A DNA stretch of 64,000 nucleotides from an uncultured Lewinella sp. (GTDB lineage: Bacteria; Bacteroidota; Bacteroidia; Chitinophagales; Saprospiraceae): positions 1 to 64,000 of the forward strand of contig CAJXPD010000014.1 of NCBI GenBank assembly GCA_913057785.1. The letters are read 5' to 3'. The position numbers and the translations under genes are program-made. The notes beneath the pieces are model-generated. The model was not told the origin of the DNA. It searched no databases and worked only from the letters and a program-made list of their open reading frames with translations. Within the stretch, counting starts at the first letter, position 1. Every line of letters starts with the position of its first letter. Of the stretch, positions 37,463-46,887 are shown one piece after another.

Positions 37463-37617
37463 TAGCCTCCCCCGCCGGTGTTGGTATTTCCCACCAACAC
37501 TGACCAGCGCCCCCAAAGCATAACCCCTGTAAATGCAAAACCTATGTTAAAACGAATCTGAAGAGAGGTATCTCTGCCTGGTATATCCTAATTTGATAGA
37601 GCTTTGAAAATGAAAAC
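37463..37617 (+). repeat. Direct repeat, copy B (flanks ATPase gene)
   Basis: Contains the perfect hairpin GTGTTGGT, ATTTCCC, ACCAACAC (37478-37500) and the 94-base core (37524-37617). Same orientation as copy A, 2.0 kb away. It ends 15 bases before the start of the next gene, so in this copy it doubles as a 5' region. Confidence 0.75.
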
Positions 37618-37632
37618 GATAAAACTATGCAG

Positions 37633-38049
37633 ATGAATTTACCAAAACCTTTCCTACTCACACTTCCTATTTTCGTGTTGCTATTGGCCATCTATGGATT
37701 TAGCATGCAGAAACCCCAGGCTAAGGAGTTAATGACCTTGGTGGTGTCCTATGAAAATGGAATCCAGCTCTTGGTGCAGAGCCAGGCAGATGGAACATGC
37801 AAAAAGCAGGCCTTTATCGCTAGTAGTGCAAGACAGCGGTTTAAGCAACAGTACAAAACACCGGGTGTGGCCTATGAGGAATTACCACTGAAAGGACGGT
37901 ATGACAATACGGCGATTTTGGCACGGATCCAAGCTTTGACCAAGGAGGGGTGGCAGTTGGTAAGCCATGATTATTCGATGGCAATCGGTGATCCGATCGA
38001 CGAGCCTTGGAACAAAGAGCGAGTGTCCTTCTATTTGTTTGAACGTTGA
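37633..38049 (+). CDS. Small membrane/secreted protein, DUF4177-like
   Basis: 138 residues from ATG 37633 (ATG 37627 also possible). One N-terminal hydrophobic segment (PFLLTLPIFVLLLAIYGF) acts as anchor or signal. The C-terminus has the short strand/helix pattern LTKEGWQLVSHDYS that recalls DUF4177. Unknown role; repeat B directly precedes it. Confidence 0.55.
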   Translation: MNLPKPFLLTLPIFVLLLAIYGFSMQKPQAKELMTLVVSYENGIQLLVQSQADGTCKKQAFIASSARQRFKQQYKTPGVAYEELPLKGRYDNTAILARIQALTKEGWQLVSHDYSMAIGDPIDEPWNKERVSFYLFER

Positions 38050-38059
38050 AATGAAGATG

Positions 38060-38079
38060 CCCCGAGCCTTGGGGTTTTA
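38060..38079 (+). terminator. Terminator after the small protein gene
   Basis: CCCCGAGCCTTGGGG followed by TTTT, 11 bases after the stop at 38049. Confidence 0.5.
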
Positions 38080-38127
38080 TACCCTGGGACCGTTGGAGCC
38101 AGCAGGAAGGGCTCCTCGATTCTCTTC

Positions 38128-38859
38128 TCAAAGCAGGGCATTCATCAGTTCTTCCTTGTAAGCCTTAGCGACTGGGATTTTCTGACCCGCAATGATTACT
38201 TGGCCAGGTTCTACCACCTCTATATGCTGTAAAGAAATGATGTAGGACTTGTGCACCTTGAGGAATCCGGAGCGTGGTAGGAGCTCTTGTAATTGACTCA
38301 TATTCAGACGGGAAATGATCTTCTGCCTGCTGGTGTGGAAAAAGACGTAGTTGCCATTTTTTTCTAGGAAAAGAATGTCAGCAGGAGAAACCTTATAGAG
38401 CTTAGAACCACTTTTAACATAAATGAAATGGTGTCCCGTAGAAGGTTGAGTTGGTGAGCTATTGAGAGCGGCAGGGATAGCTATTCCTTGTTTTAACTGC
38501 CAGGATTCTCGTGCCTTGAGCGCCGCTTTAAAAAAGCGATCAAAGGAGATGGGCTTCAATAGGTAGTCTACCGCATTGAGGTTATAGCTTTCTACGGCAT
38601 ATTTAGCATAGGCGGTTGTGAAAATGATCATAGGATTTGGACCTATATACTCCCGAAATTTCAAGCCCGATAAACTCGGCATATTGATGTCCAAGAAGAT
38701 TAAGTCCACCTGATTGTCTTGAAGCCATGAAATAGCTGCCAAAGCGTCTCGGAAAGATCGCTGCAAGGTCAAGAATGGAATCTTCTTGACATGTAGCTCG
38801 ATGATCTCTAAGGCTTTAGGTTCATCTTCTACTGCGATGGCTATAAGTTGCTCGCTCAT
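38128..38859 (-). CDS. LytTR response regulator
   Basis: 243 residues. REC domain with phosphoacceptor Asp in VDLIFLDINMPSLSG and a conserved Lys in YLLKPISF; C-terminal LytTR DNA-binding domain with FIYVKSGSKLYKV, ILFLEKNGNY and FLKVHKSYIISL. Partner of the LytS-type kinase 10 bp upstream, together a two-component system. Stop lies near the convergent small-protein terminator. Confidence 0.95.
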   Translation of the reverse strand: MSEQLIAIAVEDEPKALEIIELHVKKIPFLTLQRSFRDALAAISWLQDNQVDLIFLDINMPSLSGLKFREYIGPNPMIIFTTAYAKYAVESYNLNAVDYLLKPISFDRFFKAALKARESWQLKQGIAIPAALNSSPTQPSTGHHFIYVKSGSKLYKVSPADILFLEKNGNYVFFHTSRQKIISRLNMSQLQELLPRSGFLKVHKSYIISLQHIEVVEPGQVIIAGQKIPVAKAYKEELMNALL

Positions 38860-38869
38860 GCTTAGATTT

Positions 38870-39943
38870 TCATGGTTCCTTCAAAGCAAACAGAGTCAGC
38901 TTTACTTCAAAAGTATCATTCCCATTGATTATCTGCAAATCATGACTGTCGGAATAGATTAAGGCTAAGCGACGCCTGACGTTTTCCAAACCAATACCAG
39001 AAGACTCCTGTAGATCATTCAATTGTTGCTCAAATTTGGAGTTGATTAGATGAAATACAATCTGGTGTGCATCAGCTTTTAGTTTAATCTTTATGAAGGA
39101 GCTTTCCTGGAGGTAAATCCCGTGTTTGAAGGCATTCTCTACAAATGGAATCAAGATTAATGGGGCAATCTCCTGTCTGGAATAATCTCCTTCAATATTT
39201 AGACTGATCAGTACATCATCATTTTCGTCCAGCCGTAGTTGTTGTAGTTCAATGACACTTTGCAGGTAGGCAATTTCCCGGCTCAAGGGAACGCGATCCG
39301 CATTGGCTTCGTGCAGCATGTAGCGCATCAGATTGGATAATTCTGAGATCCCTTCTGCCAACGACTGTTCGCCGCTTTTCTCTGCTAAGGCAAATAAATT
39401 GTTTAGGGTATTAAAGAGGAAGTGTGGATTAACCTGTGCTTTCAAAAACTGCAATTCTGCACTGAGTTTTTCCTGTAGTAATGCCTGTTTTTGCTTTTCG
39501 TTGTGTAGATAATTCTTGCCTAGGACATAGGCAGAGGATAGACCTAGGTAGATAAGGCTAAAGAGGATATTTAAGGGCGTAATGATCAAGGCTCTGCGGG
39601 GGCGCTCAGCTAGATCAAGTTCGAAATTTAGGCTATTTAGTCCCCGTTCCATTAGGTGTGCAGCTAGGAGGAGCAGAAGTAACTCTAGCAAATAATGAAG
39701 ATATCGTCTTTTTTGCAGGAGTTTGGGAAAGAGTAGCAAACTATTGATATAGAACACGATCGCTTTGGTGATAAGAAAAAACAACACTGGCCAATACAAA
39801 TAGTAGAATTCTATTCGAACTTCCTTCACACCGTCAACAATTTCCACGAGGCTTCTATTCACCGCGAAAGAAACCAGGAAGATCCAATAGCTTACTAGCC
39901 AGAACCCGATATGTAAAGGGATTTCCCAAAACGGTCGCTTCAT
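38870..39943 (-). CDS. LytS/YehU-type sensor histidine kinase
   Basis: Start at ATG 39943 (MKRPFWEIP), 357 residues; an upstream start at 40033 adds 30 residues. Four transmembrane helices in the first 150 residues, then a His_kinase domain with phosphoacceptor His in QVNPHFLFNTLNN and an ATPase end GIGLENVRRRL. Cognate of the response regulator at 38128. Divergent from the serine hydrolases with about 215 bp between, so those may be targets. Confidence 0.93.
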   Translation of the reverse strand: MKRPFWEIPLHIGFWLVSYWIFLVSFAVNRSLVEIVDGVKEVRIEFYYLYWPVLFFLITKAIVFYINSLLLFPKLLQKRRYLHYLLELLLLLLAAHLMERGLNSLNFELDLAERPRRALIITPLNILFSLIYLGLSSAYVLGKNYLHNEKQKQALLQEKLSAELQFLKAQVNPHFLFNTLNNLFALAEKSGEQSLAEGISELSNLMRYMLHEANADRVPLSREIAYLQSVIELQQLRLDENDDVLISLNIEGDYSRQEIAPLILIPFVENAFKHGIYLQESSFIKIKLKADAHQIVFHLINSKFEQQLNDLQESSGIGLENVRRRLALIYSDSHDLQIINGNDTFEVKLTLFALKEP

Positions 39944-40158
39944 AAGGTGAATATCAGGATTTTTTGAAACGCGTGGGGGCACTTTTGCAAAATTGGTAGG
40001 AAGTGTTCTCTTTTTGGTATGAAAGGGCAGCAACTTGGGAAATCACATTTTTGGAGCCTTTGCTGTCAAATTGATCGTGCTAGATAACATTGTCCATTTC
40101 GCTTCTGTTCTCCGACTTATCTTGACCCTAATTCTGAAATCCAAAACTGCGCGATCCT

Positions 40159-41649
40159 ATGAGAAGTTTTCTGTCCTCGACCCTAGTTCTGTTAGCTGTA
40201 TCTATTAGCCTTTCTGGCCAACAATTGGGCCCCCAGACCTTAGATGATCTAGAAGGAAGTCCGGCTGGAAGTAACGTAATCCGATTTCTGAAGGCCATCA
40301 ATGCGACGGAAACCTTCGCTGCGGAAGACCTTCCGCAAATCTTTGCACAATCCCTTATCGAAAAACGGGGAACGGCAAGATTGCTAGATGTAATGGCTGA
40401 CATCAAAGCACATGAGGGCCTGATTGAATTATACGAAGCTGAGCGTACGAGCACCTTCCGATATGAACTCAAAGCCAAAGGACTAAAACTAGATGAATGG
40501 ATTGATATTAGCCTAGAATTAGAGGATCAACCGCCCTATAAAATTAAGGCACTCCATGGTTTGGACATCTCATCGATCCCAGCCAAAACGACTACACCTA
40601 TGTTAGGTCCGGGTAAAGGCGTAGAGATTCCCACATTTGAAGGAAAGGTAGATGCGAAGAAGTTCCAGGAATTGGATCAATGGATTCAAGCTAAAGCCGA
40701 TCAGCATCAGTTTTCAGGAGTAGTACTGATCGCCAAAGATTTTAAACCACTTCTTCACAAAGCTTATGGTATGGCCAGCAAGCGTTATCAAGTGCCCAAT
40801 ACGACTGAGACAAGATTTCGATTAGCCTCAATCAGCAAGATTTTTACAGCAACAGCGATTCTGCGGCTTGCGGAGCAAGGGAAGTTGTCTTTGGATGACA
40901 AGTTGGGTAAGTACTTGGCGGTAGAGGAGTTTGCAGATCCAAGAGCTAAGGAGGTTAAAATTCGTCATTTACTGAATCACCAATCGGGTTGGGCTAGCTA
41001 CTGGAACGTTCCTGATTACACAGAAAACCGCTTACAATTGCGATCTGTAGCTGATTATATGTCTTTCATCAAAAAGCTTCCGTTGACTTTTGATCCGGGT
41101 ACTAAAACAGCCTATAGCAATTCAGGATATGTGGTACTTGGAGCCGTGGTCGAAGCGGCTTCCGGAATGGATTACTACGAATTTATTGATCAGGAAATTT
41201 ACAAGCCTGCTGGTATGTCTCATTCCGGAAGCTTTGAATTAGACCATATCGTGGAAAACCTGGCCACTTGCTACACGAATTATGACTATCGATCTGAAAG
41301 GGTCGGTAAGGATTACCCCTTCGAAAACATTTTCTTCAGTGCTCCTAAAGGCGTGCCAGCTGGTAGCAGCATCTCAACTACTGGAGATCTATTGAAATAC
41401 CTGAAGGCGGTCGTCTCGAACAAAGTTTTGAATGCTACATCAGTCAATTTTTTACGGGCTCGGAATGGGTCCGCAGGCAAGCCTGGAGATTTCATTTTCC
41501 ATAATGGTGGAGCTCCTGGCAGCAATACCTGGATGCAGTGCAATGTGGAAAATGGGTATTCCATCATTGTCCTAGGAAACTATGACCCGCCTACTTCGAC
41601 CAAAGTGGTTCGGCACATCGGTAAGGTGCTACATCTACAGGTTTTATAG
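40159..41649 (+). CDS. Serine beta-lactamase-fold hydrolase with N-terminal SPAG domain
   Basis: 496 residues, signal peptide ending near SLSGQQ. Residues about 25-130 are an accessory domain beginning LDDLEGSPAGSNVIRFL and ending PPYKIKALHGLDIS. Residues about 165-490 are a class C beta-lactamase/D-aminopeptidase fold: SISK (Ser-x-x-Lys nucleophile motif), YSNSGYVVLG (Tyr-x-Asn), HNGGAPGSN (third motif region). Probably a peptidase or esterase acting outside the cell, not an antibiotic resistance enzyme. Its accessory domain is shared with the next gene. Confidence 0.9.
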   Translation: MRSFLSSTLVLLAVSISLSGQQLGPQTLDDLEGSPAGSNVIRFLKAINATETFAAEDLPQIFAQSLIEKRGTARLLDVMADIKAHEGLIELYEAERTSTFRYELKAKGLKLDEWIDISLELEDQPPYKIKALHGLDISSIPAKTTTPMLGPGKGVEIPTFEGKVDAKKFQELDQWIQAKADQHQFSGVVLIAKDFKPLLHKAYGMASKRYQVPNTTETRFRLASISKIFTATAILRLAEQGKLSLDDKLGKYLAVEEFADPRAKEVKIRHLLNHQSGWASYWNVPDYTENRLQLRSVADYMSFIKKLPLTFDPGTKTAYSNSGYVVLGAVVEAASGMDYYEFIDQEIYKPAGMSHSGSFELDHIVENLATCYTNYDYRSERVGKDYPFENIFFSAPKGVPAGSSISTTGDLLKYLKAVVSNKVLNATSVNFLRARNGSAGKPGDFIFHNGGAPGSNTWMQCNVENGYSIIVLGNYDPPTSTKVVRHIGKVLHLQVL

Positions 41650-41738
41650 AAATTTTGACTTGCTAATCCTATATCTGTCTTTTCAAAGGGCAACAGCACT
41701 CCATTGTATTGGACCAGTTTCTGAATAAAACTTTAATT

Positions 41739-43997
41739 ATGAAAAGCATCTTGCTAAGCTTTCTTCTACTATTCCTTACGAGTGGTTTTACTATCGCTCA
41801 ACAACTCGGCCTCCAAACACTTGAACAACTCCAAGAAAGTCCCGCTGGTAATCGAATCTTGACTTTTGTTAGTACGGTGAATGATGCAGGGACACCTACG
41901 GAGGATTGGGTGCGTACCAACTTCAGTCCAAACCTATTGGAGAAGCTCGGCGTCAAAGGACTGCTTAGTTTTATTGGTCAAATTAGAGAGATGGATGGGG
42001 GATTGCAGATCTATGATGCTACCAGGAAAGAGGTATTTGCCTATAAGATGAAGGCAAAAGGTACCCGCTCTGGAAACTGGGTGGATATGGACTTTCTTTT
42101 TGAAGAAGAGCCACCATATCGAATTCTAGGATTTGGCTTAGATATTTCAGAGGAACCCGCACAAGCACAACAAGCACTCTTTCCTACAAAGGGAGTATCG
42201 TTTGGAACGGGAAGCGATAAGTCTACCGATTTCACCCCGATTCCATTGCCCAGCACTCCGGCCGGCAGACGGTTAGCAGAACTAATCGCTTCTTTTGAAA
42301 ATGGAGATTATGAAAGCTACCTTAAGGAAAACTTTGCATCCTCTTTCTTCGAACAGGTTCCTTTCACTGAGGCCTTGGCAATGACTGAAGAAATAGCCTT
42401 GGAAAGTAGAGGATATCGAGTTCATAGTCTGCTGCAAGATTCCGCTCATTTGATTGAGGTATTGGCCTATGCACGGAATATGGGTGGTTGGCAGAAGCTG
42501 TTCTTGCAGACGGATGTTGAAACTCCACATCAGATAGCGATGGTCGGTATAGATATGGCAAAACCGCCTGGCTTTGATCCTAAGGAGGCACAGCGGAATT
42601 TGGTGGAAAAGACGCTTTCTAGTCCGCATCCCAAAGGTCGACTATGGGTAAAGGGAGAACTGGGGGAGAAGTTGGATCAATTCTTAACCGCCGAGTTCAA
42701 ACAGGGATTTTCGGGAGCTGCCCTAGTGGTGAAAGGTGGGGAAAAGGTATTGTACAAGGGGTACGGGCTGGCCAACCGCGCGAACTTATATCTCAATACT
42801 ACCGAAACACTTTTCGATGCCGGTTCTATCATGAAAGATTTTACGGATGCGGCCATCTTGAAATTGGAGGCATTAGGTAAACTGTCCTTGGAGGATCCAA
42901 TATCGAAATTCTTGCCGGGCGTGCCGGCAGATAAGCAAAGGATAAGCATCCATCATTTGCTATGGCATGCTTCGGGTTTAGTGGGAAATCATAGCCCACA
43001 TGATGATACAGAGATGTCCTTTGAAAGGGCACTGGCAGAGATTCTTCAGGCTCCGCTGCGGTTTGAACCGGGTAGTGATCGGCAATATTCTAATTCGGGC
43101 TTTACGGTTCTCGCAGCCATCATTGAGAAAGCATCTGGACAAGCCTATCTAGACTATATTGAGCAGGAGATTGTTGCTCCAGCAGACCTGGAAGGTTGGG
43201 CTTATTTCGGTCAGAAAGAACGCATGCAGGCTGATCAGGTGGCCTTGGCCTACGATGGCCTTGATCGAGGAAGTTACAATGATCCCTACCAAAGAGCACT
43301 ACCCGGATGGCAAATTCTAGGAGCTGGAGGTATTTGCTTGAGTTTAGAAACCTTGTACCAGTTCTCGATGGCCATTAAGGCTGGAAAAGTGATGCCTCCC
43401 AGTGCTACCAAGAAATTCCTGGAGGTTTATAACCCTGCAAGAACGGGCAAATTTGAAACCCCAACTCGCCTCTTTGGAGGAGGTAGTGATATTGGCTTTA
43501 CCATGCTCTGCTTGGACTTTCCTGAAGAAGATGCTTATGTCATTATGGCTTCCAATACCGGGAACTTCAAGAACCCTACCATGGCTGACCCCTTAGCCAA
43601 TCTATTCTTAGGCAGAAAGCTAAGTACTACAAAAGAACCTTTCCAGCCCAGAACCGCCCAGCAGTGGGGCTTGCCGGAAACACCAGCAGGCCAACGTGCG
43701 GTCGAGTTGCTTAATATTGTGTCTGCAGGGAATTCAGCTACTTTTGGCTCTTATGCGAAGAAAGCTTACGCAAGGAAGTTTTACGATGCCTATTCCGAGC
43801 AGATGCACATTCAATTTTTGAAAGAAGTAGCTTCTATCTTGGAAGGGCCACCGAAGTTGAAGAAAATTCAAAGGACAGGAGAAGATGAGTTGAGTTTCTA
43901 CATGGATGCTTTGGAAACTGGCGAAAGCCTTAAGGTGTCTATTAAGACAACATCACAAAAGCCACATCAAATAGAAAGTCTTTCAATAGGGCAGTGA
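41739..43997 (+). CDS. Serine beta-lactamase-fold hydrolase with three SPAG domains
   Basis: Start at ATG 41739 (the TTG at 41709 is unlikely), 752 residues, signal peptide ending near TIAQQ. Domain order: SPAG domain 1 about 26-140 (LQESPAGNRIL...ILGFGLDIS), SPAG 2 about 167-290 (STPAGRRLAELI...AMVGIDMAKP), beta-lactamase fold about 305-630 (SIMK, YSNSGFTVL, GGGSDIGF), SPAG 3 about 640-750 (ETPAGQRAVELL...IESLSIGQ). So it is a paralogue of 40159 with extra copies. Functional site intact. Convergent with the TPR-LuxR gene 11 bp beyond its stop. Confidence 0.88.
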   Translation: MKSILLSFLLLFLTSGFTIAQQLGLQTLEQLQESPAGNRILTFVSTVNDAGTPTEDWVRTNFSPNLLEKLGVKGLLSFIGQIREMDGGLQIYDATRKEVFAYKMKAKGTRSGNWVDMDFLFEEEPPYRILGFGLDISEEPAQAQQALFPTKGVSFGTGSDKSTDFTPIPLPSTPAGRRLAELIASFENGDYESYLKENFASSFFEQVPFTEALAMTEEIALESRGYRVHSLLQDSAHLIEVLAYARNMGGWQKLFLQTDVETPHQIAMVGIDMAKPPGFDPKEAQRNLVEKTLSSPHPKGRLWVKGELGEKLDQFLTAEFKQGFSGAALVVKGGEKVLYKGYGLANRANLYLNTTETLFDAGSIMKDFTDAAILKLEALGKLSLEDPISKFLPGVPADKQRISIHHLLWHASGLVGNHSPHDDTEMSFERALAEILQAPLRFEPGSDRQYSNSGFTVLAAIIEKASGQAYLDYIEQEIVAPADLEGWAYFGQKERMQADQVALAYDGLDRGSYNDPYQRALPGWQILGAGGICLSLETLYQFSMAIKAGKVMPPSATKKFLEVYNPARTGKFETPTRLFGGGSDIGFTMLCLDFPEEDAYVIMASNTGNFKNPTMADPLANLFLGRKLSTTKEPFQPRTAQQWGLPETPAGQRAVELLNIVSAGNSATFGSYAKKAYARKFYDAYSEQMHIQFLKEVASILEGPPKLKKIQRTGEDELSFYMDALETGESLKVSIKTTSQKPHQIESLSIGQ

Positions 43998-44008
43998 TGT
44001 TCTCGGTT

Positions 44009-45643
44009 TTAAAGGGTGGCGATGAACTCAGTCAGGTTCGTATCACGTTCCAGATGAAGTTTCTTGCGGAGACGATAGCGATTGGTATGCACGCTTTCTA
44101 CCGAAATCCCCATCAACTTGGCCATGTCCTTACTGGAAAAATCCAGTTTAATCAGGGCGCATAGGCGTTTGTCCCCCTGCGTGAGTTTTGGGAATTTGAC
44201 CTCTAGGCGTTGGTAGAAATCTTGGTTCACCGCAATAAATCGAGTTTCAAATTCTTCCCAGTTTTGAGAGTTGCTGCTGTTGATAGAACGTACTATCTGT
44301 TTGACATTTCTGGCGCTCATATCTCCATTCTGCTGCGCTAGTTTGTCTTTGAGGTTAGATAGGAATTCATCTTTTTCAATGAGCTTGAGGGTGGAGGCAG
44401 CCAGCTCTTTATTCTTCATTTCAATCAACTCATTCACTTTCTGAATCTCCAATTCACGTTCCCGCTTGATCATTTGCTTTTCCGACCTATGTTTGCTTCT
44501 GACGTAATTAAAGTAGAGAATACTGATCAGAATAACGAAAAGGATACTGACCAGCAAGATTATCCGCTGTAGAAGCCAGAGGCTGCTTTGGTGTTCGAGT
44601 TCAGTAAGTCTTTTTTCTTGGAGTAGTTCCGTTATTCGCTCTTGTTCGGCTCTATAGGCATCCTGGATTTCTAAGAGCGGCCGATTGTTAGCGCTTCGGC
44701 TATCAAAATAGGCAGCATCGAGCATTTTTTCAGCTTTCAGCTGATTGTAGGCCTCTAGGTAATCTCCTCGTTCTAGATATAGATTGGCAAGTCGCTGATG
44801 GATCAGTGGCGAAAAATCCTTGTGGCTATTGAAGTCGGTCGAGATCTGTAAGGCTTCGCGATAACTTTGCTCAGCCTGGTCCATATTGTTTAGGGCCAGA
44901 TAGGTATCTCCCATATAGGTCTTTAGGAGGACTCGGTAACCCGGTTGAAATTCGGCGAACCAAGGGAGTAGATCTTCATAAATGCCCAGGGCCGCTTCGT
45001 ATTTTCGTTCTGCTTTAAATTGAAAAGCTTTTTCGAACTGGAGAAACCGAAGTAGTGGCTTGTGCTCCTGGGTATGCAATTGGAAACAGCTATCCAAATA
45101 GACGGTCGCCAATTCAGGCTCGGCGAATTCCCGATAGGTAGCAAGGTAGGGGTAATAACTTTTGATGAGATTAGTTTTCTCGACTATTCCATCTTTGACC
45201 AAGCGTTTATTCAGTTCGAGCGACAGGTCAAAATATCGCAAGGCCTCGTCTTTCCGTTTGTAGAAGCTGTAATATCTCCCCAGTCTTACGTATAGAAGAA
45301 CCTTGTTCTTTTCATCCTGTGTCTTGTCCGCTAACAATAGTCCAGTCCAAAGTTTGTCATAAGAGTCCTTATAACTAGCCTGATTGCCACTCACGGTGGC
45401 TTCGTCCATCAATACTTTAATAGCCCTCGAAGTGTCTCCTTGTTCAAGTAAGCGATGACGGCAAATCTGTAAGAGATACAGGGCGCTATCTGGATTCTGA
45501 AATCTAAGATTCCAGGCTTTTTCTCTTAACACTTCATTCATCATCACCGTCATGGAATCCACTGCCGATAAGCCTTGCTTCGGCAGGAAAGCCATGAGCG
45601 CTGTCAAGCCAAAAATCCACCACTGTCTAGTTATAAAATCCAT
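44009..45643 (-). CDS. TPR-LuxR transcriptional regulator, membrane-anchored
   Basis: Start at ATG 45643 (MDFITRQWWIFG), 544 residues with an N-terminal signal/anchor (WIFGLTALMAFLP). Residues about 70-340 contain tetratricopeptide repeats; one transmembrane helix (about 355-380, LQRIILLVSILFVILISILYF) then a coiled coil, and a C-terminal LuxR-type HTH with SSKDMAKLMGISVESVHTNRYRLRKKL. Typical Bacteroidota design in which a periplasmic TPR sensor drives a cytoplasmic HTH. It is divergent from the dehydrogenase operon (213-bp gap) and may regulate it. Confidence 0.88.
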   Translation of the reverse strand: MDFITRQWWIFGLTALMAFLPKQGLSAVDSMTVMMNEVLREKAWNLRFQNPDSALYLLQICRHRLLEQGDTSRAIKVLMDEATVSGNQASYKDSYDKLWTGLLLADKTQDEKNKVLLYVRLGRYYSFYKRKDEALRYFDLSLELNKRLVKDGIVEKTNLIKSYYPYLATYREFAEPELATVYLDSCFQLHTQEHKPLLRFLQFEKAFQFKAERKYEAALGIYEDLLPWFAEFQPGYRVLLKTYMGDTYLALNNMDQAEQSYREALQISTDFNSHKDFSPLIHQRLANLYLERGDYLEAYNQLKAEKMLDAAYFDSRSANNRPLLEIQDAYRAEQERITELLQEKRLTELEHQSSLWLLQRIILLVSILFVILISILYFNYVRSKHRSEKQMIKRERELEIQKVNELIEMKNKELAASTLKLIEKDEFLSNLKDKLAQQNGDMSARNVKQIVRSINSSNSQNWEEFETRFIAVNQDFYQRLEVKFPKLTQGDKRLCALIKLDFSSKDMAKLMGISVESVHTNRYRLRKKLHLERDTNLTEFIATL

Positions 45644-45856
45644 GAATACAATATCATTTTCACAAAATCTCAATTCTGAATATAAATATCTAAATTATGT
45701 CCCAGGCATAGTGAATTGCTCAAGACGAAATCACGCCTGTTCAGTTTTTGTCTAGTTAATTCTTGCCGATCTTTCGGATTATCAGCTGATTTTTACTGCA
45801 TTGTTGAGGTGCCGTATTTCAGGCTGTCTATTTATTTACAAATCATCAAAACTTAC

Positions 45857-46873
45857 ATGAAAGCCACATTTTACGAAGGTCAACACACCTTTTCGGTAGC
45901 AGAAACCGAGATGGAGTCACCAGGTAAAGGTGAAGTTCGTATCAAGGTCGCGTATTGCGGCGTTTGCGGTACTGATGTCCATATCTACCATGGAATGATG
46001 GATAAACGGGTGCAAATTCCTGTGACCATTGGACATGAAATGTCCGGAGAAATTGATGCTATTGGAGAGGAAGTTTCTGGTTATCAAATCGGAGATAAAG
46101 TGGTAGTTCGACCACTAGACAATCGAGCAGAAGAAGCTTCGGATAAGGGGTTTAGCCACATCTGTAAAAAGCTCAAGTTCATCGGAATTGATAGCCCGGG
46201 AGCGATGCAGCAATATTGGAATGTTCCGGATTTTACCCTTCATAAATTACCTAAAGCAACTGATCTGAAACTAGCAGCCTTGGTAGAACCACTGTCTGTT
46301 GCTTGTCATGATGTGCGATTATCGGAGCTACGTAAGGGAGAGGTTGCTGTAGTGCTTGGCGGCGGTCCTATCGGGATGCTAGTAGCCTTGGTTGCCAAGG
46401 ATGCCGGAGCTAAGGTGTTCATCTCAGAAGTGAACCCAAAGCGGATTAAGCTGGCGGAAGAAATGGGATTCACGGTGGTAAATCCAGTCGAAACAGATCT
46501 TGTACAGTACATCGATGCACAGACGGAGGGGTATAGGGCTGACGTCGTCTTTGAGGTGGCAGGAGTACAGCCCGCCATCGACGTGATGACGGAAGTGGCT
46601 GGAATCCGAGGGCGAATCGTCATGGTGGCTATACATGGACAAGCCAGGCCAGTAAATCTGTTCAAGTTCTTCTGGAAGGAATTAAAGTTGATTGGAGCTA
46701 GGGTATACGAACCAGAAGATTATGAAAAAGCGATAGAGCTGATTACGAAGAATGAATTGCCATTCTCCTCCTTGATCACCGCTGTGCAGCCCTTGACGAG
46801 TATTCAGCAGGTATTTGAAAACATTGACAAAAATCCAGATGGCATGAAGGTGTTACTGGATTGCCAAAACTAA
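45857..46873 (+). CDS. Zinc-type medium-chain dehydrogenase lacking the structural-zinc lobe
   Basis: Start at ATG 45857 (MKATFYEGQHTFSVAETEMES), 338 residues. Catalytic zinc site CGVCGTDVH and GHEMSGEI are intact and the Rossmann motif GGGPIGMLVALVAKDAGA is present. The four-Cys structural zinc loop (C-x2-C-x2-C-x7-C) is absent: the segment after VVVRPLDN has only one Cys (SHICKKLK). First gene of a long plus-strand operon; overlaps the KduD start region closely. Probably oxidises a sugar alcohol, sugar or sugar acid; substrate unknown. Confidence 0.85.
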   Translation: MKATFYEGQHTFSVAETEMESPGKGEVRIKVAYCGVCGTDVHIYHGMMDKRVQIPVTIGHEMSGEIDAIGEEVSGYQIGDKVVVRPLDNRAEEASDKGFSHICKKLKFIGIDSPGAMQQYWNVPDFTLHKLPKATDLKLAALVEPLSVACHDVRLSELRKGEVAVVLGGGPIGMLVALVAKDAGAKVFISEVNPKRIKLAEEMGFTVVNPVETDLVQYIDAQTEGYRADVVFEVAGVQPAIDVMTEVAGIRGRIVMVAIHGQARPVNLFKFFWKELKLIGARVYEPEDYEKAIELITKNELPFSSLITAVQPLTSIQQVFENIDKNPDGMKVLLDCQN

Positions 46874-46887
46874 TCACCAATATAAAG

